This document shows positions 28,501-37,513 of a stretch of 64,000 bases of DNA, one piece after another; position 1 is the stretch's first letter; each line of letters opens with the position of its first letter. Below the pieces are notes generated by a model. That model was not told where the DNA came from. It saw only the letters and a program-made list of their open reading frames with translations, and ran no database searches. This stretch comes from an uncultured Lentisphaeria bacterium (GTDB lineage: Bacteria > Verrucomicrobiota > Lentisphaeria > Victivallales > Victivallaceae): the NCBI GenBank assembly GCA_903863035.1, contig CAIPAT010000134.1:1-64000 (forward strand), written 5' to 3'. A program made the position numbers and the translations under genes.

Positions 28501-31500
28501 TTACGACACTACAGCAGAAGCCACTTCGGTGGATTCTTATTATGCCGAAAATTACGCGCTGACCGGCAATGGCGGCGCGATTTACATGACGAATGCCGGA
28601 TTGCTGCATATACATGGGACTACAGGCAATCCGCTAACTGACGTTTCTTTTGATTCAAATGCCACGATCGGGGCTAATTTATCCGTCGGCAATACTGTAA
28701 AAGGCGGCGCGATCTATTTTGACGGCATCGCCAAAGGCACCAGTAATATTTTGATCGAAAATTATGTATATTTCGGGTATAACAACTATGTGACACCAGT
28801 AATCGGGAATAACGACGGCGGCGCGATTTACATGGAAAATGCGGGAACGCTGACCGCGTATTTCAGTGTTACTTTCAATCACAACGGTGACAGCAGTTTT
28901 TTTTCGGCTACAACTTTAACCCAGCACGGCGGCGCGGTTTACGCCATTAACACCGGGGCGGTTTCATTTACCACGGCGATTAAATTCGACGCCAACAGCG
29001 CCCAGCTCAGCGGCAGCGCGGTCTATCTGGAAAATACCGGCAATGTGAACTTCGGCTATGTGGAGGCCGCGTTTAATAATCAATATATATCCAGTAACTC
29101 TGCGGCGTTTTATATCAAGAACGCCGGCGATGCAACCGCAGTTGGCGGCGCGGCGATCAGTTTCTCGGATTTCGACGCTTACAAAAACAGCGCAGGCGTA
29201 CTGTACATCGTAAATGACGCTAACGCCAGCGTTACGATTGCCACTTCCAGCTTCTATAATAATAATTACAAAAATAATGCGAATATTCAAGGCGGCGGGA
29301 TTTATGTGGACAAGGCTTCTATGACCGTGACCAACAGCACGTTTGCCTACAACGATAGCGACGGCGCGATCTATATGGGGGCTGGCAGTCTGACGCTGAA
29401 TTACACCACTTTCGCTTATAACGACGCAACGGACGGCGCTTATGCGGTCCATATTGCCGGCAGCACGGCTTCCACGCTGACGATTAACAACAGCATAATC
29501 TGGCATAATGCCACTGCGCCGACCCTGTCTGTCATCAAAATGGATGCGAACTCGACGTTTAATAAGGGCGTAAATAATCTCTACCAGTATTTTGACCAGA
29601 TCTCAATTAACGGCAGTAATCCGGTTGCAGGCGCATTAAGCGTTATCACCGCTTACGGGTCGCTTAGCACTGCCGCTGTGCTGGAAAGCGGCACGAATAA
29701 TATCATCGGCAACGATGATATAGTTACCAGAGCGTTCATCAACGCCAATACCTGGCTGAGCACTGATATGCGCTACCATGCCAACTACCTGACCCATGCC
29801 CTGGCGCTGGAGTCAGTCAACAGCATTGCTTACCGTTACATTAAAGCCGGCGTTGAAACCAGGGCAGGCAGCGCTGATCCGGGAACAGTTACTACCGACC
29901 AGCGCGGCAACAGCCGCAAAGGGTTCCATTTTGACACTGCCACCAATCTTTGGGTGGAAAATGCCAGCGGTTCCTCCATCGGCGCGTTCGAGCCGTTATT
30001 TTACATGACAGTCAATGATAAAGGCGACTTGACTTACGATCCTTTCCGGACTATTTTCAGCGGCCCGGCGGAAAACACGTCATTTAAAGTGGCGGCGGCG
30101 GCAGGTTCGATCAATCTGCGCGAAGCCTCTTACTGGATCGATAATTTTGATACGGCCAATGATCCGTTCGACCCCAACCGCTATGTCAAATTCAGCGCGG
30201 CGACTTTCGCGACCACCGCCGGCAGCAACAATACCATCAACTTGAACGCAAGCGCAGGGGCTTTGCAGATCCGCACCGATCAGATTATCGGCATGATCAA
30301 CGGTTATGCGGGGCAGCCAGGTTTTGTTGCGGACAACAGCTATATGGCGCAGGATTCATTTGCGCGGATTACGCTTGACGCCGGCGGCGTCAAGCGTGTC
30401 GTTACGATAACGGATAACTCTGAATTCAACGGTTTTACCTGGCACTCTCATGCCGGCTTGAACAATCTTACTCTGACCCACGGTTATACTGACGGCAACA
30501 ATAAATACGAGTCTGATTTTGGTCGTGGCGGCGGAATTAATATCATTAGCGGAAATGCGCTGATCATTAACAATGTGGTGGTCAGCAATTCAACGGCGTC
30601 GAATGCCAATTTCCCGTCTAACAGTGATGCCAGCAGCGAAGGGCTGGGCGGGGGGATTTATAACTCGGGTACATTAACGGTCAATGACTCCACAATTACC
30701 GGCAATACCGCTACTGGCACCAGAGTAAAAGTTACCACCAATTTTGTGGCGCTGGGCGGCGGAATTTACAACGATGCCGGAATCATCACGATTTCACGTT
30801 CGCTGATCGCCGGCAATCTTGCAAGCGGATTCGGCTATAGTCCCGGCGCTCCGACTTATGATCCGGTCAAGACTTCAGGTACCGGTGGCGGGTTGTATAA
30901 TGATGGGGGCAATATGACGGTAATTTCCTCAACCGTCAGCGGCAATACTACCTTGCATAGCGGCGGCACATCGGCGATGTACGACGGCGCCGCGATTACG
31001 GTAAGGGCCGGCACAATAAGCCTTTATAACTCCACCGTGGCCAGGAATATTATTGAGCCCGCCGACGGTAGCGGCTCGGCGGTTTACCGGCTTGCCGGAA
31101 CGCTGAATATCCGCAGTTCGATACTGGCTGATAATTTTATCAACGGCTCCTTCCAGCAGCGGCGCGATATTAACACCAATAGCGGTGCTCTCGGTCAGGA
31201 TTCCTACAATATCATTGGCTGGTACACTGGCTTTACTCCGGCTGTCACAGATAAAACCGGTTCGTTGGATGACGGCAAGGTTACCGACCTGAATCTGGAT
31301 ACGACCTTGAAGTATAACGGCGGCAAGACCATGAACTACCGGTTGATGCCCGGCAGCGTGGCGTTTGGCTTTGCGGATTCCAGTCTCCTGCCCGCAGGCA
31401 ACGATTACAGCGATCAGCGCGGCATCAACCGGGCGCAGATGGCCGGCACCGGCAATAAGTGGAGCGCCGGCGCTTATGAAGCGCTGACCTATGTTACGGT

Positions 31501-34500
31501 CAAGAGCAATACCGACCCGGCTTCAACCGCCGATTACGGCTTTGATTTTGCCAGGGATGTCCAGGGCTGGCAGAATAATTTACGCGCCGCTGTAGCTCTG
31601 GCCGACGACAAGGCCTCGATCAGGATCGGATATCAACTGGATTCTGTCGATCCGTTTGGCGTCACCCCGGTGTTTACTCTGGTTTCCGGACAACTGGTCA
31701 GCCCCAACGGCATTACCATTGACGGCCGGATAATGACAAAGTATTTCTATCTTGACGGCGGAATCACCGCGGGCAACAACGGCCAGCGGGTATTGACTTA
31801 CAACAACAGCGGTTTTAACGCCAACTTCATTTATTCCGGCGATACCGCTGGGGTTACCATTCTGCGTGAAAGCAATCTTTCGGGCGGGTTTAATTACTAT
31901 TACATCGACGCTACCACCGGCAATAATGTATATGTTGACCGGAAAATTACTGCCGCCGCGACAGTAACTCTCGTTAATTCCAGCCCTGGCGGCTATTCCG
32001 CCGCGTACAACTACTGGACCGGCAGCGGCGCCGATGCCGCCAACGGCAAAACGGTTATCAATGAAGGCGGCACATTTGTCTATTACACCAGCCAGGCCGA
32101 TGGTTCATATATCGCGATGGACAAAGCGGTAGTTGCCGCGGCTCTGGTCAACATCAATACTTCGGCGGCGCCAGTTGCCATAGCAGGAAGCAATCTGACC
32201 ATCGACGCCCAGAACAATGCAGCGAATAAATCAAGAGCGTTCGTCTTCTCCAATGTGTCGGTGCCTACCGCCCGTGACATTACATTGATGAATATGAATA
32301 TCATCAATACGGTGGCTGACAACACCACCTATGCCGGGGCTGGCGGCGCGATCTATTCCACAGAAAATCTGACTCTGAATAATGTCACGATCAAACATTC
32401 CTCGGCATTCTCCTCCGGTGGCGCGATCTATTCCAATTCCGGAAATCTGACACTGACTAATGTAACCATTGGTGATGTTGCGGCATCTTCCGCAGATGTT
32501 ATTTCACAGTATGGCTCCGGCGGCGGCGTGTACGCTGAAGCCGGGAATTTAACTGCCACCAATACCAATATTTATCATGCCCAATCCGCCGTTTCCGGCG
32601 GTGGAATTTATTTGAAATCCGGCACTATGACTCTGAATACAGTAGTGGTGGAAAATTCTAAAGCCGTAAACTTTGGCGGTGGGGTTGCATTTGACGGTAG
32701 CAGTGTTAGTGTCACCAATTCCTATTTCAATTCGAATGTGGTTACTGATAATGTCGGCGGCGGCCTGCTCGGCACCGCAGGCTTCGGCGGTGGCATGTAC
32801 ATTAAGGCCAGCGGTAGTGTGACAATCGATACCACTACTTTCGGTAACAACCAGGCCGGTGTTGCTGGTGGCGGAATCTATATTAACGGCGGCAGCACAT
32901 CCATAATTAACTCGACGATTGCCAATAATATGGCGGCAACCAACGGTGGCGGAATTTATTTTAACTCGACTAACGGTCTTAATCTTACTTATGTGACAGT
33001 GGCGAACAATATCGCCGGCTATCAGCAGACCGGCGGCAGCGATACACAGTACGACGGCGGCGGCATCTATATGAACAGAGGGACGCTGTCAATGGTTGAT
33101 ACCATCGTCGCGCAAAACTTCCACAATACGGCAACGGTGGAAGACGTCACCACATCAATAAAGCGCAGCGACCTCCATCTGACGGTCAGCGCCGCCTACG
33201 GCAGCGTCACGTACAATGTTATCGGGGCCTATAACAGCGCTCCATCCGGAACCGGAAATCAATTCATGGACGTGGTCGGATGGGTTAATCTGAAATTGAG
33301 TAAAGACTTGATGATGGCCGGCGGAAAGGCTATTGTCTATGTCCAGAACGGCAGCATCGCCCAGGGCAACGGCCTTTATTATAAGAGCCCGGGCGTACCT
33401 TATGCGGTGACAGACGAACGCGGTGTTAATCGCGTCACCGGTCTGGCCCCCAACGGCCCGACAATCGGCGCTTATGAAAAGGCGATCGTCACCTATCTGC
33501 TGAAAAATCCCAATACTGATGTAACGATTGCCTCCAATTGGAAAAACTCGGTGAATTCGGCGGATTATAACGGGGACTTTACCGATTTGGACACGATTTT
33601 CAAAATTGCGGTTTCCGGCGCCAGGATCGGCGATCCGGCGTCTGTCTGGACGATCGGCCAGTATGCTTCCATGGAAGTGGCTACCGGCGGGGCTTTTACT
33701 GTTGCAGGAACCAAGACACTGACGTTTACCGCCGGCGCGATCACCGGTACCGGCCTGCTGACGATTCAAGGGGTTGCCGGCGGTACTTTGTCTGTCGGCA
33801 GCACGGCCACCGATAACGCCACGCTTGAATTGAATACAGCCAATAGCAATATATCCGGATTAAGTTTTTCAATTGATCCCAATGCGCTGCCCAACACGAC
33901 GGTTAAATATACCTATAACGGCACCGGCCTTGATGCGCAAAGTATTAAAGCAGGCACCTATGGCAATCTGTATATTGCCAGCGGCACTAAAACCTTTGCC
34001 GGAGATATAACGGTGCAGAATACGCTGACCGTGGAGAACACGACTGTTAATGCGGCGACTCGTAATATTACGCTTACCAGAAACGGCGGCGGCGCGGCTG
34101 ATGCTTTACTGGTTAATACGGCCACAGTCAATGCGGCCAGCATTACGATTGTCGACAATAGCGGCAACAACCGGACAACCCTGAATAACGCGACCGTCAA
34201 TGTCACGAACGGTTTCAGCACCGGGGACAGTCTGGTCAATAACAATAGTGCAATTATTGCCGCAGGCGGCAATATTGTCGTCTTTGACGATCTGTCGTTC
34301 ACCGGTGCCGGCGCACATGTTATCAGCGCTTCCGCCGGCAACATTTCCGCCGGAACGCTTACAGGGACGGCTGCCAATGGAACTCTGAACATGAATGCCA
34401 GCGGCAGCATCGGGATTGCCGGAGCGGTTAATCTGGTGCCCGGCGCCGGTACCTTTACCGGCAGCATTACTTCCACAGGCGCGGGAATCTCCTTTGGCGG

Positions 34501-37189
34501 CAGCCTCAACGACACCGGAGTGAACCTTTCGGCAAATACCTTTGTTAATATTGCCGGCAATGCCGCATTGTCCGGGGCTGATATTACTGCAACGAATGGC
34601 AATATCATCCTTGGCGGCAATTTGACCATGACCGGCAATCTGTCCGCCACAACCGGCTTGATTACAATTGCCGGAGCCGCAGATATTACCGGCAACATTA
34701 CCGCCGGCGGCTTGTTAAGTGTCGGCAATCTGAAGCTGACAAACGGTATGGCTGCGATTACTAATGCGGTTACGCTTGGCTCCAACCTCACGTTGAATGT
34801 TGCCTCGTTGACTGCCGGAAGCGATATTACTTTCAGCTCCGGTTCCGCAACTATTAACGTCATCGGCAATGGTTCCAGCGCGATTAAGACTGGCGGCGTG
34901 ATTAAAAATTATGCCTCGGTTGCCACCGGCCCGACGATTAATGTCGGCGGGGCGACCGACAGTTCAACGCTGACAGTCGAATTTACCGGGGCTAATACCG
35001 ATATCGCTTTGTACGACAGCACAAAACCAGCCGGAACATGGAATTGGGCTTATGACGTGGACAATGCCACGGTCAACGCTTCCAGCGAATTGCGTTTTGT
35101 CACTACCGGGATTGCCGGAGCTAACATTACCGGTGGCGCCAATACTATTGCTGGAACGCTTGGCATTACTGCCAACCAGATCGCTCCGCTGAATATTACC
35201 CTTGACAGCGCCAGTCTTTATCTTAAAAGTACGGAGGCGATCGAATTGGCAGGATTGTCCATCAACGGCTCGATTACCTTTGACGGAAACGTCAAACTGG
35301 TAAATAACGATACGGTTACAGTTACTTCTAATAACGGCGCGGTAAACTTTACCGGTATTTTGGACGGCAACGTCAAGTCGTTGACGATTAATGCTCACAC
35401 CTATGCAACGCTTAATAATTTAAGCAGTCTGGTCAATCTGACGGTCAATTCCGGCGATATCCGGCTTGATGGCGATATCAGTGCTACCGGATTGGTAACG
35501 TTCGGTTCGCCAGTAGTATTGTATAAGACCGCTTCCATTACCGCTGCTTCGCTTTCCGCGGCTTCGTTCACCGGACATGCCGGCACAGAGAGTTTGACGC
35601 TTAGTATTGTCGACGGCAGTGTGTTGAATACTTCCAACCTGATGAATCTGACCCTTCAGGGTACGGGAACTTATACTGCCGGATCTATTTCACTGACCGG
35701 CAGCCTGACCAACTATGCGACGGCAACGGCGAGCGTTGCGATTACGCTGGGCGGCAACCTGACCAACAGCGGCATGCTGACGGCGGACGGAATTGTAACG
35801 CTGGCCGGCAGCCTGACCAACAGCGGTGTCGCTAATTTTAATGCGGCTGTAAATGCAGGCGGCAACATGCAGATCAGCGGCGTTACTACTTTCACCGATG
35901 ATGTGACCGTCGGCGGAACAACTACCATCAGTTCCGCTTCCATAACTATCAATAATGGTAAAACCCTGTCTACCGGCGGCCTGACGCTTAATGCCAGCGG
36001 CAGCCTGAATGTCGGAACCGGCAACTTTAACATTGCCGGAGATTTGAACAACGCGGGCAATCTGGTCTCGGCCGGAGTACTGAACTTTAACGGAACCGCG
36101 CCCCAGAGCGTCAGCCTTACCGGGAGTACCAGTCTGCACAATGTCGCCATAAACAATACCGTAAGCTCCGGAGCCGGAGTTCAATTGCTCACCGGAATGA
36201 CCGTTGATAATTTTACCTTCACCGCCGGCAAGTTCAACATCGCCAATAGTGTGTTGCAGGTTCTGGATTATGTAAATGGAGCAGCTTACGGCGAGAACAA
36301 TTATTTTGTGGTCGGCTCCAGCGGCACGCTGAAACTTACGGTACACAGTCGCGGTCTGGCTACTGAGTTCTGGATTGGCAGCAGCGCTTATGCCAGCAAA
36401 GTAGCTATTTCCGGCGTTGCCGTCGATACGGTTTTCGGAATCGGCACATATGGCAATGTTACCGGGCAGGGTACTGTAAACGGTCAGACCATTATCGGCA
36501 TCGCGACTGCGGTAAACCGCACATGGGTCATTAACGGGCCTGGAACTTACGATGCTGCTTTCGCCTGGAATAATGCCGAAGGCCCTGCCGTCGGCACAAC
36601 CGCCGCTCTTTCCACTTATCAGATATTCCGCTGGGTTACTGTCGGCGGTTCCACTGTTTCCAGCTCAGGCAACATGAACATGACCGGCGTTATGCCGCTA
36701 AGCGGATCCGGCACATTCGCGATTGCCGCACCCGGAACCAATTTTGATTATCCGGGTTCATTCAAAGGATTGAATGACAACAATGCCAACAGCGGAGGTT
36801 TCAGCTATCCGTCAATCGCGGTTAATAATCCGCCGTCTGAAGGGGAATACTCCTTCGATATGATGCAGTTGTATCTGGCCGAAAGCCCGCTGGGCAATCC
36901 GCTGGGCGTAGCTATTCCCGGTACCGGTACTGATATTGGCGGCGAATACGCCAATGATTTCCTGACCATCACCACCGGTAGATCCGTTTACGGCTCTCCG
37001 AACGGCGAAAATGGCGTCAATACGGAATGGATGCCGGAAGAGGAAAGAGAACCAGACCCGGTTGGTGAAGAAATTGACCGGCAGCTTGAAGATTTCTTCA
37101 CCGAACTCGCCGATGGCAGTAAACATGAAAAGCACCCGGCATTCAAATCTGAAGTGGAAATTATGCTGGATAAAGTGCTGGCAAGCTGA
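22538..37189 (+). CDS. Giant beta-helical surface protein with DUF4347 domains
   Basis: 4883 residues. The ATG at 22538 follows GAGG by seven bases. It opens with a LEPR-XLL-like motif (YQLEERILFDGAA), then a Gln/Asn-rich linker (about 35-65). Two DUF4347 domains follow, at about 110-270 and 296-470; the second has IHIISHGNDGLFSLG and LLYGCDVA. From about 475 to 3650 there are dozens of Pmp-like beta-helix repeats (GGAIY, GGGIY with short Asn/Thr-rich strands), divided by six closing motifs D(Q/E)RG...GA(Y/F)E (near 25183, 26269, 27541, 29898, 31414 and 33414), like choice-of-anchor Q domains. From about 3650 to 4700 come haemagglutinin-like Gly/Thr/Asn repeats. The last 120 residues are acidic, with no autotransporter barrel, LPXTG or PEP-CTERM seen. 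Probable adhesin or cell-surface polymer; the export route is unknown. Confidence 0.85.
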   Translation: MYQLEERILFDGAAVAAVVVANQQAHDASKDAAPNNQNQDQNNNQNNNQNHNQDQQSQPTNPHTQSHSDITKPNPNGITQQHTGVDNLLAQALSLDPAAAPTHSSANAEQHVSVMVISTSLENADAVASLADANTIVVKYDSHNTTSAQLLQQINESLHGKKADSIAFLSEAGEGQLSLFKDGKTTVASLSDSNQQQFWHGVEGMLDSHGRVDFLASSLAATDAGRNLVSEIAHITGHETAASTDLTGSTAKGGDWNLEYTAGGKNAHQVDITETYLNRNILDSFTSVIPADTMQHEVAFIDSSVMSTEEIVNAIKSMGENVDIVMLSKGDAFAQVTKYLQTQSNIDAIHIISHGNDGLFSLGDTVVNSDFVQTHQAELAAWGKSLTANGDILLYGCDVAADAGGKAFIQQFAHATGMDIAASTDSTGAKGNWNLEYSVGHINTAAITVYSYHYSLTDYVVSSANDSGGGTLRAALTSADSGDQIVFTLNSGSQITLASALSIAQQNLTINGLLSDGVHSITISGNGNRVFNISGSAFISNMTLINGFSATNGGAVYVAQNAAAVFNNVVFDNNAATGSGGAVYVDGKAPTAVSGIYGVYTNPGYAEFNNVTFTNNTAAANGGAIANLGDVLINRSSIGDVAGNTATVLGGGLYNLGRALIVDSNIADNQAQLGGGINNGGFYDDGTNFNPVLATLSVENSAIFGNTATAGGGIFEFSGQSYIQNSTIAANHAFADGGGIYQDGGNMTISGATIAYNAAATYHGYYMSANPGILNNTPTLMIDNSIIAYNSAVANTAPYQDFYNSPVTPGTVLSAGHNLTGTSNFAFSGTGDQTQNYVTGIAIFAETTPGDHGGWSYTLALNNAVGNKALNNGSNDGPSLYDQRGYRINGTRDIGAYELNGGVARNTYNGLYYATIQAAVNAASDPQITEIELVGTRILNDSDITVNYALVIKGMGSDKTVIDFNKNHSMTVSDGLVTLISVSMSDLAVKNGRAANGGAINNLENLVLNRVDLYDNIATGSGGAIYNQLGAMVMADRANLYRNAAAVDGGAIANYGDISLNNSNIYGNSAVNRGGAIASFDNGSQAVDLTVTNSAIFLNALSGGASLGGGIYAESNFELTNTTIAHNTAIAGGGVYTFGAGTRNMTNVTVAYNVTSSVTSGGIDINGSGSHLFVNVLSSNNSIANAATSTVATGNNFAWNCQFITGAYFASSVMGDHGGWSYTLSTANGASIIDAGTNSGALSYDQRGYDTNGTRDIGAFEYNGYVAYVHGKTADTLNKLIGQSTIQAAANYYKYYDVTIDNVNTVTLVNTRILENNINVNAWRNASGSNFEVGRTIYIEGSRFGGTVISAGNLGRVMNVSGTMSTAPTPAEVVGTVYLSNLTLADGFSTSTNVGSGALRINHATVHATNVTFKDNFTMGTGGAVSLVKGTSNTVNFTADQSLFANNIAIGDGGAIYNLASSGPAITASTFADNLSFGTGGGIANYTAITLANSTLSYNFSMAAGGGIYNGVFGSDKGALSASSDLLAKNRSTESYVIANNKSNVATYHCLGYDYNLSDLTSTGATLSDGGHNLVEYQNGVWIDAANKPAVVVNLPVGRGANFFQFTGANLSGADVYDYTKVTNLYNITGPQSNIFETGKLQDHGGWNYTIALSHNSVALDKGSGTGDDQRGYGYNLVRDIGAYERVGIVATNSSTGEKYATVQEAINNAVSGQTIQLVNSRIMESNILVDRSITIQGVLEYGNGDETVNETMIDADYNGRVLLNKSTSANWNLNYMVLNRGLVFQNGGGIGDQAAGNGGAIFTAAALSMTGVTVTASFAQVSGGGVYSVNNLTISGGIDTTFATPGFMGNSAGLSGGAVFVNNTNGTFGFSASSVTFRHNSAKFGGAAYLIGTMDNGVAPSFSSVTFFGNRANRGGSLNIDNPTGQVSINGGSFKYDSASDVGGSIFVQADQKVLLQNLRIDSAFAFNDGGAIYFDGLSSTTSTLEIYDTTAEATSVDSYYAENYALTGNGGAIYMTNAGLLHIHGTTGNPLTDVSFDSNATIGANLSVGNTVKGGAIYFDGIAKGTSNILIENYVYFGYNNYVTPVIGNNDGGAIYMENAGTLTAYFSVTFNHNGDSSFFSATTLTQHGGAVYAINTGAVSFTTAIKFDANSAQLSGSAVYLENTGNVNFGYVEAAFNNQYISSNSAAFYIKNAGDATAVGGAAISFSDFDAYKNSAGVLYIVNDANASVTIATSSFYNNNYKNNANIQGGGIYVDKASMTVTNSTFAYNDSDGAIYMGAGSLTLNYTTFAYNDATDGAYAVHIAGSTASTLTINNSIIWHNATAPTLSVIKMDANSTFNKGVNNLYQYFDQISINGSNPVAGALSVITAYGSLSTAAVLESGTNNIIGNDDIVTRAFINANTWLSTDMRYHANYLTHALALESVNSIAYRYIKAGVETRAGSADPGTVTTDQRGNSRKGFHFDTATNLWVENASGSSIGAFEPLFYMTVNDKGDLTYDPFRTIFSGPAENTSFKVAAAAGSINLREASYWIDNFDTANDPFDPNRYVKFSAATFATTAGSNNTINLNASAGALQIRTDQIIGMINGYAGQPGFVADNSYMAQDSFARITLDAGGVKRVVTITDNSEFNGFTWHSHAGLNNLTLTHGYTDGNNKYESDFGRGGGINIISGNALIINNVVVSNSTASNANFPSNSDASSEGLGGGIYNSGTLTVNDSTITGNTATGTRVKVTTNFVALGGGIYNDAGIITISRSLIAGNLASGFGYSPGAPTYDPVKTSGTGGGLYNDGGNMTVISSTVSGNTTLHSGGTSAMYDGAAITVRAGTISLYNSTVARNIIEPADGSGSAVYRLAGTLNIRSSILADNFINGSFQQRRDINTNSGALGQDSYNIIGWYTGFTPAVTDKTGSLDDGKVTDLNLDTTLKYNGGKTMNYRLMPGSVAFGFADSSLLPAGNDYSDQRGINRAQMAGTGNKWSAGAYEALTYVTVKSNTDPASTADYGFDFARDVQGWQNNLRAAVALADDKASIRIGYQLDSVDPFGVTPVFTLVSGQLVSPNGITIDGRIMTKYFYLDGGITAGNNGQRVLTYNNSGFNANFIYSGDTAGVTILRESNLSGGFNYYYIDATTGNNVYVDRKITAAATVTLVNSSPGGYSAAYNYWTGSGADAANGKTVINEGGTFVYYTSQADGSYIAMDKAVVAAALVNINTSAAPVAIAGSNLTIDAQNNAANKSRAFVFSNVSVPTARDITLMNMNIINTVADNTTYAGAGGAIYSTENLTLNNVTIKHSSAFSSGGAIYSNSGNLTLTNVTIGDVAASSADVISQYGSGGGVYAEAGNLTATNTNIYHAQSAVSGGGIYLKSGTMTLNTVVVENSKAVNFGGGVAFDGSSVSVTNSYFNSNVVTDNVGGGLLGTAGFGGGMYIKASGSVTIDTTTFGNNQAGVAGGGIYINGGSTSIINSTIANNMAATNGGGIYFNSTNGLNLTYVTVANNIAGYQQTGGSDTQYDGGGIYMNRGTLSMVDTIVAQNFHNTATVEDVTTSIKRSDLHLTVSAAYGSVTYNVIGAYNSAPSGTGNQFMDVVGWVNLKLSKDLMMAGGKAIVYVQNGSIAQGNGLYYKSPGVPYAVTDERGVNRVTGLAPNGPTIGAYEKAIVTYLLKNPNTDVTIASNWKNSVNSADYNGDFTDLDTIFKIAVSGARIGDPASVWTIGQYASMEVATGGAFTVAGTKTLTFTAGAITGTGLLTIQGVAGGTLSVGSTATDNATLELNTANSNISGLSFSIDPNALPNTTVKYTYNGTGLDAQSIKAGTYGNLYIASGTKTFAGDITVQNTLTVENTTVNAATRNITLTRNGGGAADALLVNTATVNAASITIVDNSGNNRTTLNNATVNVTNGFSTGDSLVNNNSAIIAAGGNIVVFDDLSFTGAGAHVISASAGNISAGTLTGTAANGTLNMNASGSIGIAGAVNLVPGAGTFTGSITSTGAGISFGGSLNDTGVNLSANTFVNIAGNAALSGADITATNGNIILGGNLTMTGNLSATTGLITIAGAADITGNITAGGLLSVGNLKLTNGMAAITNAVTLGSNLTLNVASLTAGSDITFSSGSATINVIGNGSSAIKTGGVIKNYASVATGPTINVGGATDSSTLTVEFTGANTDIALYDSTKPAGTWNWAYDVDNATVNASSELRFVTTGIAGANITGGANTIAGTLGITANQIAPLNITLDSASLYLKSTEAIELAGLSINGSITFDGNVKLVNNDTVTVTSNNGAVNFTGILDGNVKSLTINAHTYATLNNLSSLVNLTVNSGDIRLDGDISATGLVTFGSPVVLYKTASITAASLSAASFTGHAGTESLTLSIVDGSVLNTSNLMNLTLQGTGTYTAGSISLTGSLTNYATATASVAITLGGNLTNSGMLTADGIVTLAGSLTNSGVANFNAAVNAGGNMQISGVTTFTDDVTVGGTTTISSASITINNGKTLSTGGLTLNASGSLNVGTGNFNIAGDLNNAGNLVSAGVLNFNGTAPQSVSLTGSTSLHNVAINNTVSSGAGVQLLTGMTVDNFTFTAGKFNIANSVLQVLDYVNGAAYGENNYFVVGSSGTLKLTVHSRGLATEFWIGSSAYASKVAISGVAVDTVFGIGTYGNVTGQGTVNGQTIIGIATAVNRTWVINGPGTYDAAFAWNNAEGPAVGTTAALSTYQIFRWVTVGGSTVSSSGNMNMTGVMPLSGSGTFAIAAPGTNFDYPGSFKGLNDNNANSGGFSYPSIAVNNPPSEGEYSFDMMQLYLAESPLGNPLGVAIPGTGTDIGGEYANDFLTITTGRSVYGSPNGENGVNTEWMPEEEREPDPVGEEIDRQLEDFFTELADGSKHEKHPAFKSEVEIMLDKVLAS

Positions 37190-37216
37190 TTTTTAAATAT
37201 TTCCCGGAAAAATTGT

Positions 37217-37256
37217 AAAACCTCCTGCGGAATTAAATTTTGCAAGAGGTTTTTTA
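37217..37256 (+). terminator. Rho-independent terminator after giant gene
   Basis: AAAACCTC (37217-37224) pairs with GAGGTTTT (from 37246), with a further TGC/GCA inside, and the stem runs into a T-run. It ends transcription 28-67 bases after the giant gene stop. Confidence 0.85.
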
Positions 37257-37385
37257 TTTTTCAGGATGTAATTTAATCGTATAGGAATTTGTATTTAATT
37301 AATGTAGGTCAGACATTTTGCCGGCAGGAATGCCCGCGCTGCATTACAAAAAAGTCCCGGCACAGCCGGCTATGTTCACAGAATA

Positions 37386-37466
37386 GAGGTAATTGCAAAA
37401 ATAGTCAGAATAAAACCGGATTTTAGTTCGAATTTCATTCTAAATTCTGGATTCATGCAAAACTTG
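37386..37466. repeat. Dispersed repeat, inverted relative to 43121-43228
   Basis: Starting GAGGTAATTGCAAAAATAG, then TCAGAATAAA, TTTTAGTTCGAA, TTCATTCTAAATTCT and GATTC..GCAAAAC, this 81-base segment matches in reverse complement the DNA just after dnaA (43121-43228), where the copy is about 25 bases longer. No coding content. A short relic of the same family follows the dnaA fragment at about 43510-43545. Confidence 0.65.
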
Positions 37467-37513
37467 AGTTGCAAATGGGCTCAATATACAGGATAAATTT
37501 TGGAGGGTTAAAA

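Noticed and set aside
33958-34869. 303-codon antisense frame in the giant gene
   Set aside because: Repetitive Ala/Val/Pro-rich translation produced by the opposite strand of Gly/Thr/Asn repeats; sense strand is coding.
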